A stretch of DNA of 64,000 bases from HK1 sp965220535 (GTDB lineage Bacteria > Pseudomonadota > Gammaproteobacteria > HK1). Below the pieces are notes generated by a model that saw only the letters and a list, made by a program, of their open reading frames with translations, ran no database searches and was not told the DNA's origin. This document shows, piece by piece, positions 35,345 to 43,782 of the stretch. The DNA is taken from positions 1,984,001-2,048,000 of the forward strand of contig OZ244833.1 of the NCBI GenBank assembly GCA_965220535.1, read 5' to 3'. The translations under genes and the position numbers were made by a program. Each line of letters starts with the position of its first letter. Position 1 is the stretch's first letter.

Positions 35345-35535
35345 CCCGTCATCGTTCCATCTCTTTTGATTCCGACTCGATTTCGATTCCGACTCGATTC
35401 CGATTCGATCTCAATCCCGATTTCGATTCCGATTCTGATTCCGATTCTGATTCCGATTCTGATCCCGATTCCGACTCGATCTCAATCCCGATTCCGGTTC
35501 CGATTTCGGTCCCGATTCCGGTCCCGATACTTGCC
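35345..35535. repeat. Imperfect hexanucleotide satellite (GATTCC/GATTCT)
   Basis: About 190 bp of six-base-periodic sequence (GATTCCGATTCTGATTCC and variants such as GATCTCAATCCC and GGTTCCGATTTC) fills the spacer between dut and the phosphoglucomutase gene. Frames through it give only Arg/Ser/Ile-rich or Glu/Ser-rich repeats. Nothing else is seen in 35234-35541. Confidence 0.9.
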
Positions 35536-35541
35536 CGATAT

Positions 35542-35997
35542 TCAAGCGATGCCGGTATGCCCCAAACCGCCGCCGCTGCGACCGGATTTTTCGAAAGAAT
35601 CGACGATCTCGAATCCCACCTGCACCACGGGGACGAAGACGATCTGAGCGAGGCGGTCCCCCGGGGAAATCGTAAACGCCTGTTGCCCCCGGTTCCATAA
35701 GGAGATGAAGATCTGCCCTTGATAGTCGGAGTCGACAAGGCCGACGAGGTTGCCCAAGACGATGCCCTTTCGGTGCCCGAGCCCCGAACGCGGCAGGAGG
35801 AGGGCGGCCAAATTCGGGTCGGCGATATGGATGGCGATGCCCCCGGGGATCAGTTCGCAAGCGCCGGGGGGAAGGTCCATCGGGGCCTCGACACAGGCCC
35901 GAATATCGAGCCCCGCAGCCCCGGCGGTTTCGTAGCGGGGCAAGGGAAATTCGTTCCCGATGCGCGGATCCAACACTCTAAGCCGGATTTTTTTCAC
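35542..35997 (-). CDS. dut: dUTP diphosphatase
   Basis: 151 residues, complete. Motifs in order: AAGLDIRA (I), PRSGLGHRKGIVLGN (II), GLVDSDYQGQI (III), PGDRLAQIVF (IV) and the C-terminal GRSGGGLGHTG arm (V). Hydrolyses dUTP to dUMP, keeping uracil out of DNA. Its start overlaps the end of coaBC by 20 bp. Confidence 0.98.
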   Translation of the reverse strand: MKKIRLRVLDPRIGNEFPLPRYETAGAAGLDIRACVEAPMDLPPGACELIPGGIAIHIADPNLAALLLPRSGLGHRKGIVLGNLVGLVDSDYQGQIFISLWNRGQQAFTISPGDRLAQIVFVPVVQVGFEIVDSFEKSGRSGGGLGHTGIA

Positions 35998-37243
35998 GAT
36001 AGCGCTCGGCGATCATTCCTACCAAGACGCGGGCGAGTTCGTCTTTGGACGCCAAGTCCAAATCCCTTTCTCCGCCCGGCCACAGCACGCTCAAAGCGTT
36101 GCGATCACTTTCGAATCCGCGGCCCTCGACCCCCACCAGATTCGCCGCGATCATATCAAGACCCTTGGTCGTCAGTTTATGCCGCCCCCGCTCCTTCACA
36201 TTCTCGGTTTGAGCGGCGAAGCCGACGGTGAAGGGTCCGTTCTCGAGCCCGGCGACCTCGGCCACGATATCCGGCGTGCGGGTCAATTCCAGCGCCATCG
36301 ATTCCTCGGTTTTTTCGATTTTATGCCGCGAAAAATGCCGCGGGCGGTAGTCCGCCACCGCGGCGGCGGCGATGAAAATATCGCACCGGGCCGCTCTTGC
36401 CATGCTTTGGGCGTGCATTTCCTTGGCGCTGACGACATCGATCCGCTCGACCTTAGGCGGGGTCGTCAAAGCCACTTGGCCGCTGATCAGCGATACCCGC
36501 GCCCCCGCCGCCGACGCCGCGCGGGCGATGGCATAACCCATCTTCCCGGAGCTGTAGTTGCTGATATAGCGCACCGCATCGATGGGCTCGCGGGTCGGGC
36601 CGGCGGTGATCAGGACTTCGAGTCCGGCCAGTTCCCCTTCGGGGCTCGTCTCGGCGGCCGAAACAGCGACCGGAGCATCGACCATGGCTTGCTGCGCCGG
36701 CAGCGCCTCGACGGCGGCGACGGCGATCTCCGATGGCTCGAGCATCCTTCCCGGGCCGACCTCGCCGCAAGCCTGATCGCCGCTTCCCGGGCCTAAAAGC
36801 CGCACTCCTCGATCTTGTAAAAGGGCGGCGTTGGATCGGGTTGCCGGGGCCGCCCACATCTGTCGGTTCATCGCCGGGGCCAATACCAGCGGCGCGCTCG
36901 TGGCCAGGCACAGGGTCGTCAGGAGATCGTCGGCGAAACCGTGCGCGAGACGGGCCATCAGATGCGCGGTCGCCGGAGCGATCAAGACCAACTCCGCCCA
37001 TCTTGCCAGTTCGATATGGCTCATCCCCGCTTCGGCTTGGGCATCGAGGAGTTCGCAATGGACCGGATGGGCGGAAAGGGCTTGGAATGTCAGCGGCGAG
37101 ACGAACTGGGCCGCCCCCCGGGTCATCACCACGCGCACGTCGATCTCGTGCGAGCGCAAGGCACGAACGAGTTCCGCCGACTTCCAGGCGGCGATTCCCC
37201 CGCTGACTCCCAGAACAATTCGGCGTTTCGATGGTCTGACCAT
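35978..37243 (-). CDS. coaBC: Bifunctional phosphopantothenoylcysteine decarboxylase / phosphopantothenate-cysteine ligase
   Basis: 421 residues. The CoaC half has GVSGGIAAWKSAELVRAL (flavin binding), APATAHLMARLAHG, and the active-site Cys in GDQACGEVGPGRM. The CoaB half has ITAGPTREPIDAVRYISNYS, SGKMGYAIA and a C-terminal nucleotide-binding region. Coenzyme A synthesis. It is divergent from radC and followed by dut, the classic gammaproteobacterial order. Confidence 0.97.
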   Translation of the reverse strand: MVRPSKRRIVLGVSGGIAAWKSAELVRALRSHEIDVRVVMTRGAAQFVSPLTFQALSAHPVHCELLDAQAEAGMSHIELARWAELVLIAPATAHLMARLAHGFADDLLTTLCLATSAPLVLAPAMNRQMWAAPATRSNAALLQDRGVRLLGPGSGDQACGEVGPGRMLEPSEIAVAAVEALPAQQAMVDAPVAVSAAETSPEGELAGLEVLITAGPTREPIDAVRYISNYSSGKMGYAIARAASAAGARVSLISGQVALTTPPKVERIDVVSAKEMHAQSMARAARCDIFIAAAAVADYRPRHFSRHKIEKTEESMALELTRTPDIVAEVAGLENGPFTVGFAAQTENVKERGRHKLTTKGLDMIAANLVGVEGRGFESDRNALSVLWPGGERDLDLASKDELARVLVGMIAERYREKNPA

Positions 37244-37464
37244 AAGGGCGCAGTTTATCAGTAGCGGGCGCGGCCGGCGGATCGAATCGCTTCGGATCGG
37301 ATCGGATCGAATCGAATCGGATCGAAAAAATGACCGTGGGATTCAAGCCCGCGGCCGATGCGCGGCCGACGCGCAACGACATTCGCCCGTCGACGACTCT
37401 CTCGGGCTTTTGACCCGAGTACAAAGAACGCCTTGGCAATCGCTTTTTTTTCGAGAGGACTTCG

Positions 37465-38139
37465 ATGACGATCACCGCTTGGCCAAGTCAAGAACGTCCG
37501 CGCGAGAAGTTGCTCTCTCAAGGCCCTTCGGCTTTGTCCAACGCCGAGCTCCTCGCCCTTTTCATCCAGACCGGCACCCGTGGATGCTCGGCGGTGGATG
37601 TGGCCCGCAACGCCTTGGCGCATACCGGAGGGCTGCGAGGGCTTCTCGATCTCTCCCCGGATCGTTTGGCCGATCTGCCGGGTATCGGCCCCGCGCGGGC
37701 CGCCTTGATCAAAGGAGCGATGGAAATCGCCACTCGCTACCTCGAGGAGGAACTTCAAGAGCGCGAGATATTCAACTCCCCCGAGGATACTTGTCACTAT
37801 CTCCACGCTCGTCTGCGCTCGCGCCCCCACGAGGTCTTCGCCTGCCTGTTCATGGACAATCGCCACCGGATGATCGCCTACGAGGAAATGTTTCGCGGCA
37901 CCATCAACGGCACCAGCGTCCATCCTCGGGAAATCGTCAAACGAGCGTTGGAGCTGAACGCCGCCGCTTTGATCGTGGCCCATAACCACCCTTCCGGGGT
38001 GGCCGAGCCCAGCGAGACGGACCGGAATATGACCCGCAAACTCGCCGCGAGTCTCGCCTTGGTCGACTTGCGGCTTTTGGACCATATCGTCATCGGGGAC
38101 GGCGATGCGGTATCCTTCTCCAAGCGGGGGTTGCTATGA
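37465..38139 (+). CDS. radC: RadC/JAMM-domain protein
   Basis: 224 residues with an N-terminal helix-hairpin-helix (LADLPGIGPARAALIKGAME) and a C-terminal MPN/JAMM metalloprotease-like domain (VAHNHPSGVAEPSETDRNMT). Exact function is unsettled. Divergent from coaBC across a 220-bp spacer that holds GGATC/GAATC repetition. The stop codon lies in the first unit of a 14-bp tandem repeat. Confidence 0.95.
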   Translation: MTITAWPSQERPREKLLSQGPSALSNAELLALFIQTGTRGCSAVDVARNALAHTGGLRGLLDLSPDRLADLPGIGPARAALIKGAMEIATRYLEEELQEREIFNSPEDTCHYLHARLRSRPHEVFACLFMDNRHRMIAYEEMFRGTINGTSVHPREIVKRALELNAAALIVAHNHPSGVAEPSETDRNMTRKLAASLALVDLRLLDHIVIGDGDAVSFSKRGLL

Positions 38140-38175
38140 TTCGGCGGCTATGATTCGGCGGCTATGATTCGTCGG
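38134..38175. repeat. 14-bp tandem repeat, three copies, starting inside radC
   Basis: CTATGATTCGGCGG at 38134-38147 and 38148-38161, and CTATGATTCGTCGG at 38162-38175. The first copy contains the radC stop codon. The remainder of 38176-38557 holds the ribosomal-protein promoter and no gene. Confidence 0.95.
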
Positions 38176-38275
38176 CGGCGGCGATGGATTTCGCGATCGG
38201 CTTGCCGAAACGATCGCCGCCTCGAAGGGGAAGGCCCGAATCCGCCGATGCCTCGATATCTTATGCCTCGATATC

Positions 38276-38304
38276 TTGCCGAATCCGCTTTTTCCTGTTA
38301 TAAA
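38276..38304 (+). promoter_or_regulatory. Sigma-70 promoter for rpmB-rpmG
   Basis: TTGCCG (38276-38281), 17 bp, TATAAA (38299-38304). It lies about 250 bp before rpmB, a long leader in which regulation could act. Confidence 0.55.
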
Positions 38305-38557
38305 TACGCCCTTTGTACGCATCTTCGCGATCCTCCTTCGACGATCTCTTCGACCGAATTTCGACCGGGCTGTCGGTTTCGCCTTCGAAAGGCAAAGTTC
38401 GCAAAGACGAATTCGCAAGACAAAAAGGGGTGTCGATAGCAGAAGATCGCGCTCGATCGATCTATCGAAAGGCCTTCGCGTTCCTAAAGTCGCGTTCTAA
38501 GGGTCGCGTTCAGGGCCGATCGGCAAAACCATCCGCAACAAACGAGTGTCACGTATC

Positions 38558-38794
38558 ATGTCCAAAGTCTGTCAGATCACCGGGAAGCGCCCGATCACCG
38601 GAAATAACGTTTCCCATTCGAATCGCAAAACGAAGCGTCGCTTCCTGCCCAACCTCCATACCCATCGCTTTTGGTTGGCGCGGGAGAATCGTTATGTCCG
38701 CCTGCGGGTGTCGACCAAGGGCATGCGCATCATCGACAAAAAAGGGATCGATGTCGTCATCGACGAAATGCGCGCCCGCGGCGAACGAATCTGA
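38558..38794 (+). CDS. rpmB: 50S ribosomal protein L28
   Basis: 78 residues, the normal length, starting MSKVCQITGKRPITGNNVSH. The GTG 12 nt upstream is a less likely start. Followed by rpmG after 18 bp, the standard pair. Confidence 0.98.
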   Translation: MSKVCQITGKRPITGNNVSHSNRKTKRRFLPNLHTHRFWLARENRYVRLRVSTKGMRIIDKKGIDVVIDEMRARGERI

Positions 38795-38812
38795 ATCGAG
38801 GAGATTTGAATC

Positions 38813-38968
38813 ATGCGAGAAAAAATCAGGTTGAATTCGACGGCGGGGACCGGACACTTCTACACCACCACGAAAAATCGGCGCACGAAGCCGGAAAAAA
38901 TGGAAATCAGGAAGTTCGACCCCAAGGCCCGGGCCTACGTCATCTACAAGGAAGGGAAGATCAAATAG
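38813..38968 (+). CDS. rpmG: 50S ribosomal protein L33
   Basis: 51 residues: MREKIRLNSTAGTGHFYTTT, then NRRTKPEKMEIRKFDPKAR and ending YKEGKIK. This is the Cys-free type of L33 found in many Gram-negatives. Preceded by GAGGAG about 9 nt before the ATG. Confidence 0.97.
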   Translation: MREKIRLNSTAGTGHFYTTTKNRRTKPEKMEIRKFDPKARAYVIYKEGKIK

Positions 38969-38990
38969 TTCTTCTCGAAAGCGCAAGAAG

Positions 38991-39371
38991 ATGCCGATCT
39001 ACGAATACGAATGCGGCGCTTGCGGCGAACGCCACGAATTCATCCAGAAATTCAGCGATTCCCCCAAACGCAAATGTCCCGCTTGCGGCAAACTCCGGCT
39101 GAAAAAGCTGATCAGCGCCGCCGCCTTTCATCTCAAGGGAGACGGTTGGTACGTCACCGATTTCAAGGATAAGGGCAAGAAAAAGCCGGATGCGAAGGCG
39201 AAGGAAGCCGATTCCGGCGCAGCGTCGGCGGGGGAGTCGGCGGCCGCCGGGACAGCGGGGGAATCGAACGCTTCGGATACGAAAAAAAGCGATTCTCGAA
39301 CGAAACCGGCATCCGACAACTCCGGCAAAAAACCGAGCAAATCGAAGGGCGGTTCTTCCAAAGCCGCTTGA
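38991..39371 (+). CDS. FmdB-type zinc-ribbon protein with charged tail
   Basis: 126 residues. The N-terminal putative regulatory zinc ribbon has C-x2-C (ECGACGERHEFIQKF) and a second C-x2-C (CPACGK), then KKLISAAAFHLKGDGWYVTD typical of the FmdB family. The C-terminal half is low-complexity Lys/Ala/Ser/Asp. Follows rpmG by 22 bp and may share its transcript. Confidence 0.9.
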   Translation: MPIYEYECGACGERHEFIQKFSDSPKRKCPACGKLRLKKLISAAAFHLKGDGWYVTDFKDKGKKKPDAKAKEADSGAASAGESAAAGTAGESNASDTKKSDSRTKPASDNSGKKPSKSKGGSSKAA

Positions 39372-39899
39372 TGGCTTTCGCCTCGCCTTTTATGCGTCCT
39401 GTCGACGCCGGTCGAAGAGTCGATCGGGGTTTTATCGGATCGAGCCTTTGTTCCTCCGCTCATCGCCTTGCCGATCCTCGAAGCGCCGAAGTCTTGGCCG
39501 AGAAAAATCCTTTCCCGATACCGCATTTCCCGATACCGCAAGAGCCTTGCCGCCCGGCGAGGCAAAATGCGCACGATCCCATCTTCGGGCGAAGGCGCGG
39601 ATCGTGCCTGTCCCGAACGCTTCGTCAATTCGAAGACACGCCGGCAGAAAGGGAAATCGTCATCCGCAGGCTGAGCGAGTCTCGTCTTTCGGGGCTCGTC
39701 TTTCGGGGCTCGTCTTTCGGGGCTCGCCGCCCGTCATGTCGGGCCGAGCGGGAATCGACTCGCTCGGGCTCTCCAAGAGCCTTTTTTCGACGAGCCCGAG
39801 ACCTTCGCAATCGCCTTTTCGCCCGATAGCGATGCCGGTCGATCTCGCTATCGGGTGCGCATTCCCCGTATGAGAACCGGGTGAGAACCGGATGAGAAA
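39372..39899. repeat. Gene-free spacer before pyrC with 14-bp tandem repeats
   Basis: CTCGTCTTTCGGGG occurs three times in perfect tandem (39681-39722). TTTCCCGATACCGCA is repeated near 39510-39540 and TGAGAACCGG near 39870-39892. ORFs across it are Arg/Ser-rich shadows. No terminator is obvious. Confidence 0.85.
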
Positions 39900-40949
39900 A
39901 TGAACGAGATCACCTTGCTTCGGCCCGACGATTGGCATGTCCATTTCCGCGATGGACCGGTCCTCGCCGATGTCGTGCCCCCAAGCGCCGCGCGTTTCAA
40001 TCGGGTGGTGGTCATGCCCAATCTGGTGCCCCCGGTGACGACCGCCGAGGCGGCCCTCGCTTATCGCGAACGGATCCTCTCGGTCGTCCCCGAGGGGGTC
40101 TGCTTCGATCCCTTGATGACCCTTTACCTCACCGAAAGCACGACACCCGAAGAGGTTCGCAAAGCGGCTCGCGGCAACAGCGTCAACAACCGCTCGATAA
40201 TCGGATTCAAGTTCTATCCCGCCGGCGCCACCACCCATTCCGATCGAGGGGTGCACGATATCACCCGCTGCACCGCCGCTTTAGAAGCGATGCAAGAAGA
40301 AGGGCTGGCGCTGTTGATTCACGGAGAGGTGGTATCGAAAAACGTCGATGTCTTCGATCGCGAGCGGATTTTCATCGAGGACGTATTGGCGCCCTTGGTG
40401 GAGCGTTTTCCCGCGCTAAAGGTCGTGCTCGAGCACATCACCACCGCCGACGGGGCGGATTTCGTGCGCCACGCCCGCAAAGGGGTCGCGGCGACGATCA
40501 CCGCGCACCATCTGCTGCTCAATCGCAACGCTCTTTTCGAAGGTGGATTGAGGCCGCACCATTATTGTCTTCCGGTGCTCAAACGCGAACGCCATCGTCT
40601 TGCGCTGATCGAAGCCGCGACTTCCGGATCCGAGCGCTTCATTCTCGGCACCGATTCCGCCCCGCATCCGCGACACGCCAAGGAATCCGCCTGCGGTTGC
40701 GCCGGGATATATACCGCCCACGCCGCCATCGAGCTCTACGCCGAAGTCTTCGAGCGAGCCGGGGCTTTGGATAGATTGGAGGCTTTCGCCTCGCGCAACG
40801 GTCCGGCCTTCCACGGACTTCCCTTGAACGAGGACAAAATGGTCTTGCGCCGCGAGGCATGGAGCGTGCCCCTTGAAATATCGGCCGGCGAAGACAGCCT
40901 CGTTCCCTTTCGCGCCGGCGACGAAGTGGCTTGGCGAATCGCATCGTAG
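39900..40949 (+). CDS. pyrC: Dihydroorotase (class II, homodimeric)
   Basis: 349 residues as in the Escherichia coli enzyme. Zinc ligands in DWHVHFRDG near the N-terminus; the carboxylated Lys lies in IIGFKFYPAGATTHS; His ligands in VLEHITTADG; catalytic Asp in LGTDSAPHPRHAKESACGCAG. Third step of pyrimidine synthesis. A truncated KINES gene begins right at its end. Confidence 0.97.
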   Translation: MNEITLLRPDDWHVHFRDGPVLADVVPPSAARFNRVVVMPNLVPPVTTAEAALAYRERILSVVPEGVCFDPLMTLYLTESTTPEEVRKAARGNSVNNRSIIGFKFYPAGATTHSDRGVHDITRCTAALEAMQEEGLALLIHGEVVSKNVDVFDRERIFIEDVLAPLVERFPALKVVLEHITTADGADFVRHARKGVAATITAHHLLLNRNALFEGGLRPHHYCLPVLKRERHRLALIEAATSGSERFILGTDSAPHPRHAKESACGCAGIYTAHAAIELYAEVFERAGALDRLEAFASRNGPAFHGLPLNEDKMVLRREAWSVPLEISAGEDSLVPFRAGDEVAWRIAS

Positions 40950-41155
40950 ACGGGGCTTTCATCGACACCGGCAATCTGATCTTCTATTGGTGCGTGGTGT
41001 CGGTGATCGTCATCTTCGCACTCGTCGGCGCGTGGCTCGCCGACAAGCGTCAAGCGAAGATCAATGAAAGCGTGCTGCTGCGACTCGACGAGATCAATCG
41101 CGGGCTCATCCGCATCCTCGACGAACGCCGCGCTGAATCCGAGCGCAAGGCATGA
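40931..41155 (+). CDS. KINES-family small membrane protein fused to the pyrC end (N-terminally truncated)
   Basis: From TTG 40931 the frame gives 74 residues. After the pyrC-derived first residues it reads FIDTGNLIFYWCVVSVIVIF, then KRQAKINESVLLRLDEINRG and ends DERRAESERKA. The first membrane segment and the native start (MNP...) of the family are missing, and the homology begins within a few bases of the pyrC stop. It may be expressed through pyrC translation, or be dead. Confidence 0.5.
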   Translation: MANRIVDGAFIDTGNLIFYWCVVSVIVIFALVGAWLADKRQAKINESVLLRLDEINRGLIRILDERRAESERKA

Positions 41156-41202
41156 CGCCGGATCGCCCGGCACGCTTCACCGACTGAACAAGGAACGCCA
41201 CC

Positions 41203-41409
41203 ATGAACAGACAAGAGCTGATCGCCGACGAAGCCGTCGGTCTTCGGAGCGTCGGTGACACGCTGGACGATCTGATCTTGCACGGCACGATTATCGGTAC
41301 CGATGCCGATGATCTTGTCGAGACGATCGCCGATGTTCGCGGCTCGCTTCGCTTGTCGTTCGCCGCGCTCGCGCGTGCGACCGAGACGAAACGGACGACG
41401 CAAGAATGA
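41203..41409 (+). CDS. Small acidic protein of the accessory cassette
   Basis: 68 residues, MNRQELIADEAVGLRSVGDT, then DLILHGTIIGTDADDLVETI and a helical end. AAGGA lies 8 nt before the ATG. It stands 47 bp after the KINES copy and looks translated, but no family is recognised and no second copy was found in the window. Confidence 0.6.
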   Translation: MNRQELIADEAVGLRSVGDTLDDLILHGTIIGTDADDLVETIADVRGSLRLSFAALARATETKRTTQE

Positions 41410-41537
41410 CCGCGAACGCTTGCCCGTAAACTTCACCGACCACTCGCGAGTCGCCGACACCGGCATCGCCGGCTCGCACCCATCACCCCCGGCTTGCCTT
41501 GCGTTTTTCGAATCATCGAAGCGAAATGGAAGGATCC

Positions 41538-42206
41538 ATGAGCCCTGCCACCGACAATCCCCTCGCCCCTTCCTCGACGGCAGAGCCTTCCTCGACGGGG
41601 AACGCAGGCTCCGAGATCGCGAGTCGTTTTCGGGGTTTTTTGCCGGCGGTGGTCGATGTCGAGACCGGCGGCTTCGATGCGAAGACCGACGCGTTGCTGG
41701 AAATCGCGGTGGCGCTGCTTCGTATCGACGATTCCGGGGCTTGGGTGATCGATACCCTTGCATCGACGCATGTCGAGCCTTTTCCGGGGGCGAATATCGA
41801 AGCCGAGGCCCTCGAATTCAACGGCATCGTTCCCGATAGCCCCTTGCGCGATGCGAAACCGGAGATCGAGGCGCTGCATATCATCCTCGACCCGGTGCGA
41901 AAGGCGGTTCGAGAACACCGCTGTACCCGGGCGGTCTTGGTCGGACACAACCCCGCCTTCGATCTCTCTTTTTTGAACGAGGCGGTCAAACGATGCGCAT
42001 TCAAGCGCAATCCCTTCCATCCCTTTTCGACCTTCGATACCGCCACCTTGGGCGGGCTCGCCTTCGGGCAAACGGTTCTGGCGAAAGCGGTGCAAGCGGC
42101 GGGGATCGAATGGGACGGGCGCGATGCGCATTCGGCGATCTACGATGCCCGGAAAACGGCGGAACTTTTTTGTCGGATCGTCAATCTTTGGGACGATCGT
42201 CTTTGA
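41538..42206 (+). CDS. rnt: Ribonuclease T
   Basis: 222 residues from ATG 41538 (GGAAGGA just upstream; ATG 41526 is an alternative). DEDD exonuclease: PAVVDVETGGFDAKTDALLE (first Asp/Glu), LVGHNPAFDLSFLN (second Asp) and GRDAHSAIYDARKTAELFCR (His and last Asp). Trims 3' ends of tRNA and other RNAs. The pyrC-rnt order matches pseudomonads, here interrupted by the accessory pocket. Confidence 0.95.
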   Translation: MSPATDNPLAPSSTAEPSSTGNAGSEIASRFRGFLPAVVDVETGGFDAKTDALLEIAVALLRIDDSGAWVIDTLASTHVEPFPGANIEAEALEFNGIVPDSPLRDAKPEIEALHIILDPVRKAVREHRCTRAVLVGHNPAFDLSFLNEAVKRCAFKRNPFHPFSTFDTATLGGLAFGQTVLAKAVQAAGIEWDGRDAHSAIYDARKTAELFCRIVNLWDDRL

Positions 42207-42266
42207 AGCCTCGCTCGAAGCCTCGTTCGAAGCCTCGCTCGAAGACTCGAGCGCAAAGCCTCGCTC
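42205..42266. repeat. 12-bp tandem repeat after rnt
   Basis: GAAGCCTCGCTC, GAAGCCTCGTTC, GAAGCCTCGCTC and GAAGACTCGAGC follow each other from the last bases of rnt, then a looser copy. Further on, CCCGATAG is repeated at about 42358-42385. No gene until lipA. Confidence 0.9.
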
Positions 42267-42426
42267 GGACGGGCGATCCGCTCGTGCGCTTTTTCGATCC
42301 GGGATATATTTGCCGGGCTCGGGTTTGTCGGGCTCGAACCTTTCGCCTTTTCCGACCCGATTAGCCCGATAGCCCGATAGCCCGACCCCTGACGGCCGAT
42401 TTCCTTCACCTGCGAACACTCGATCG

Positions 42427-43395
42427 ATGAAAACACCGGATCTCGCTGCAAACGCACCCCCCACCCGCGACATGCGGGGAAAGGACAAGACCTCTCGTAT
42501 CCCGGTCAAGGTGGTTCCCCTTCAAGGCCCCTTGGAGAGAAAGCCCCCTTGGATACGCATCAAGGTTCGGGCTGATCCTGCGGTGGCGCAGATGAAGCGA
42601 CGATTGCGGAGCCAAGCCTTGCACAGCGTTTGCGAGGAAGCCTCTTGTCCGAATCTCGCCGAGTGCTTTTCCCACGGCACCGCGACCTTCATGATCATGG
42701 GCGACCTTTGCACTCGACGATGCCCCTTTTGCGATGTCGCCCACGGAAGACCGCGGCCTTTGGACGAGCAAGAGCCGCAAAGACTGGCGGCGACGGTGCG
42801 GGATTTGTCGCTGCGCTATGTCGTGATCACCTCGGTCGATCGGGACGATCTTCTCGATGGCGGGGCCGGGCATTTCGCGAAATGCATCGAAGCGATCCGC
42901 GAAACGAGCCCCGGCATCCGCATCGAGATCCTCGTTCCCGATTTCCGCGGAAGAATGGACGCCGCTTTGGATCGCCTCGGACGCGCTCCCCCCGACGTCT
43001 TCAACCACAACTTGGAAACGGTGCCCTCTTTGTACCGCAAGGTGCGCCCCGGCTCCGACTACGAATGGTCTCTCGATCTGCTCGAACGCTTCAAAAAGCA
43101 GCATCCCGAGATCCCTTCCAAATCCGGGCTGATGGTGGGGTTGGGCGAAAGCCGCGAGGAGATCGTCGAGGTGATGAGGGATCTACGGGCGCACGGCTGC
43201 CAGATGCTGACCATCGGTCAGTACCTGCAGCCGAGCCGCCACCATCTTGCGGTCGAGCGCTATTGGGAGCCGAGGGAATTCGATGATTTGGCGCAAACGG
43301 CCAAGGCCCTCGGATTCGACAACGTCGCCAGCGGGCCGATGGTGCGCTCTTCGTACCATGCCGACCTTCAGGCCGCGGGGAAATCTCTTGGCTGA
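42427..43395 (+). CDS. lipA: Lipoyl synthase
   Basis: 322 residues, radical-SAM enzyme. The auxiliary cluster motif CEEASCPNLAEC and the radical-SAM motif CTRRCPFC are both present, followed by VITSVDRDDLLDGG, FNHNLETVP and the C-terminal GPMVRSSYHAD. Inserts sulfur into octanoyl groups on lipoate-dependent enzymes. No lipB nearby. Confidence 0.98.
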   Translation: MKTPDLAANAPPTRDMRGKDKTSRIPVKVVPLQGPLERKPPWIRIKVRADPAVAQMKRRLRSQALHSVCEEASCPNLAECFSHGTATFMIMGDLCTRRCPFCDVAHGRPRPLDEQEPQRLAATVRDLSLRYVVITSVDRDDLLDGGAGHFAKCIEAIRETSPGIRIEILVPDFRGRMDAALDRLGRAPPDVFNHNLETVPSLYRKVRPGSDYEWSLDLLERFKKQHPEIPSKSGLMVGLGESREEIVEVMRDLRAHGCQMLTIGQYLQPSRHHLAVERYWEPREFDDLAQTAKALGFDNVASGPMVRSSYHADLQAAGKSLG

Positions 43396-43782
43396 TCTCT
43401 CGTCCTAAAGGCCCGAAAGGCGAGCCTTCGCGATTGCGCCCGAGCAAGGGCTTCGAAGCGATCCGCTCGGCGGCGACTTGTCGTCTGATCGTGCCCGTTG
43501 CTGCTGACCGAAAACGCCGGCGCGGTGCCCCGCAGTCGGGGCAGTCGGGGCGGCCCGATCAGGACGAATAAGGACGAATAAATACCGAAGCAGCGTACCT
43601 GCCTTTGCCTTGCCCGATCCCGTTCTCGGCAGCAGACGGGCATGTCATGGGGCCGGTGCGCTGCTGTATAAAAAATGCCCGCCCCCCCCTATTGACCAAA
43701 CGCTGAAAGTATGTCAATTATCAAGTATCGATTCGATAGCGAATTGTCACAAGTTGAATATCCAAAGGCAAAGGAGAGCAAC
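43396..43782. other. Spacer between lipA and the repeat-protein gene
   Basis: It contains GCAGTCGG-type and GGACGAATAA tandem repeats (43540-43582), a C-run before TATTGACC near 43690, and AAGGAG at 43771-43776 as ribosome site of the next gene. TTGACC at 43693 may be a -35, but no good -10 fits. No gene. Confidence 0.5.

Noticed and set aside
35345..35535. Possible CRISPR array
   Set aside because: Six-base periodic satellite with no constant repeat and spacer pattern.
36453..37475. Long Arg/Gly-rich minus ORF over coaBC
   Set aside because: Out-of-frame shadow of coaBC; many similar shadows over argB, uvrA, hemL-like and dihydroorotase genes were dropped for the same reason.
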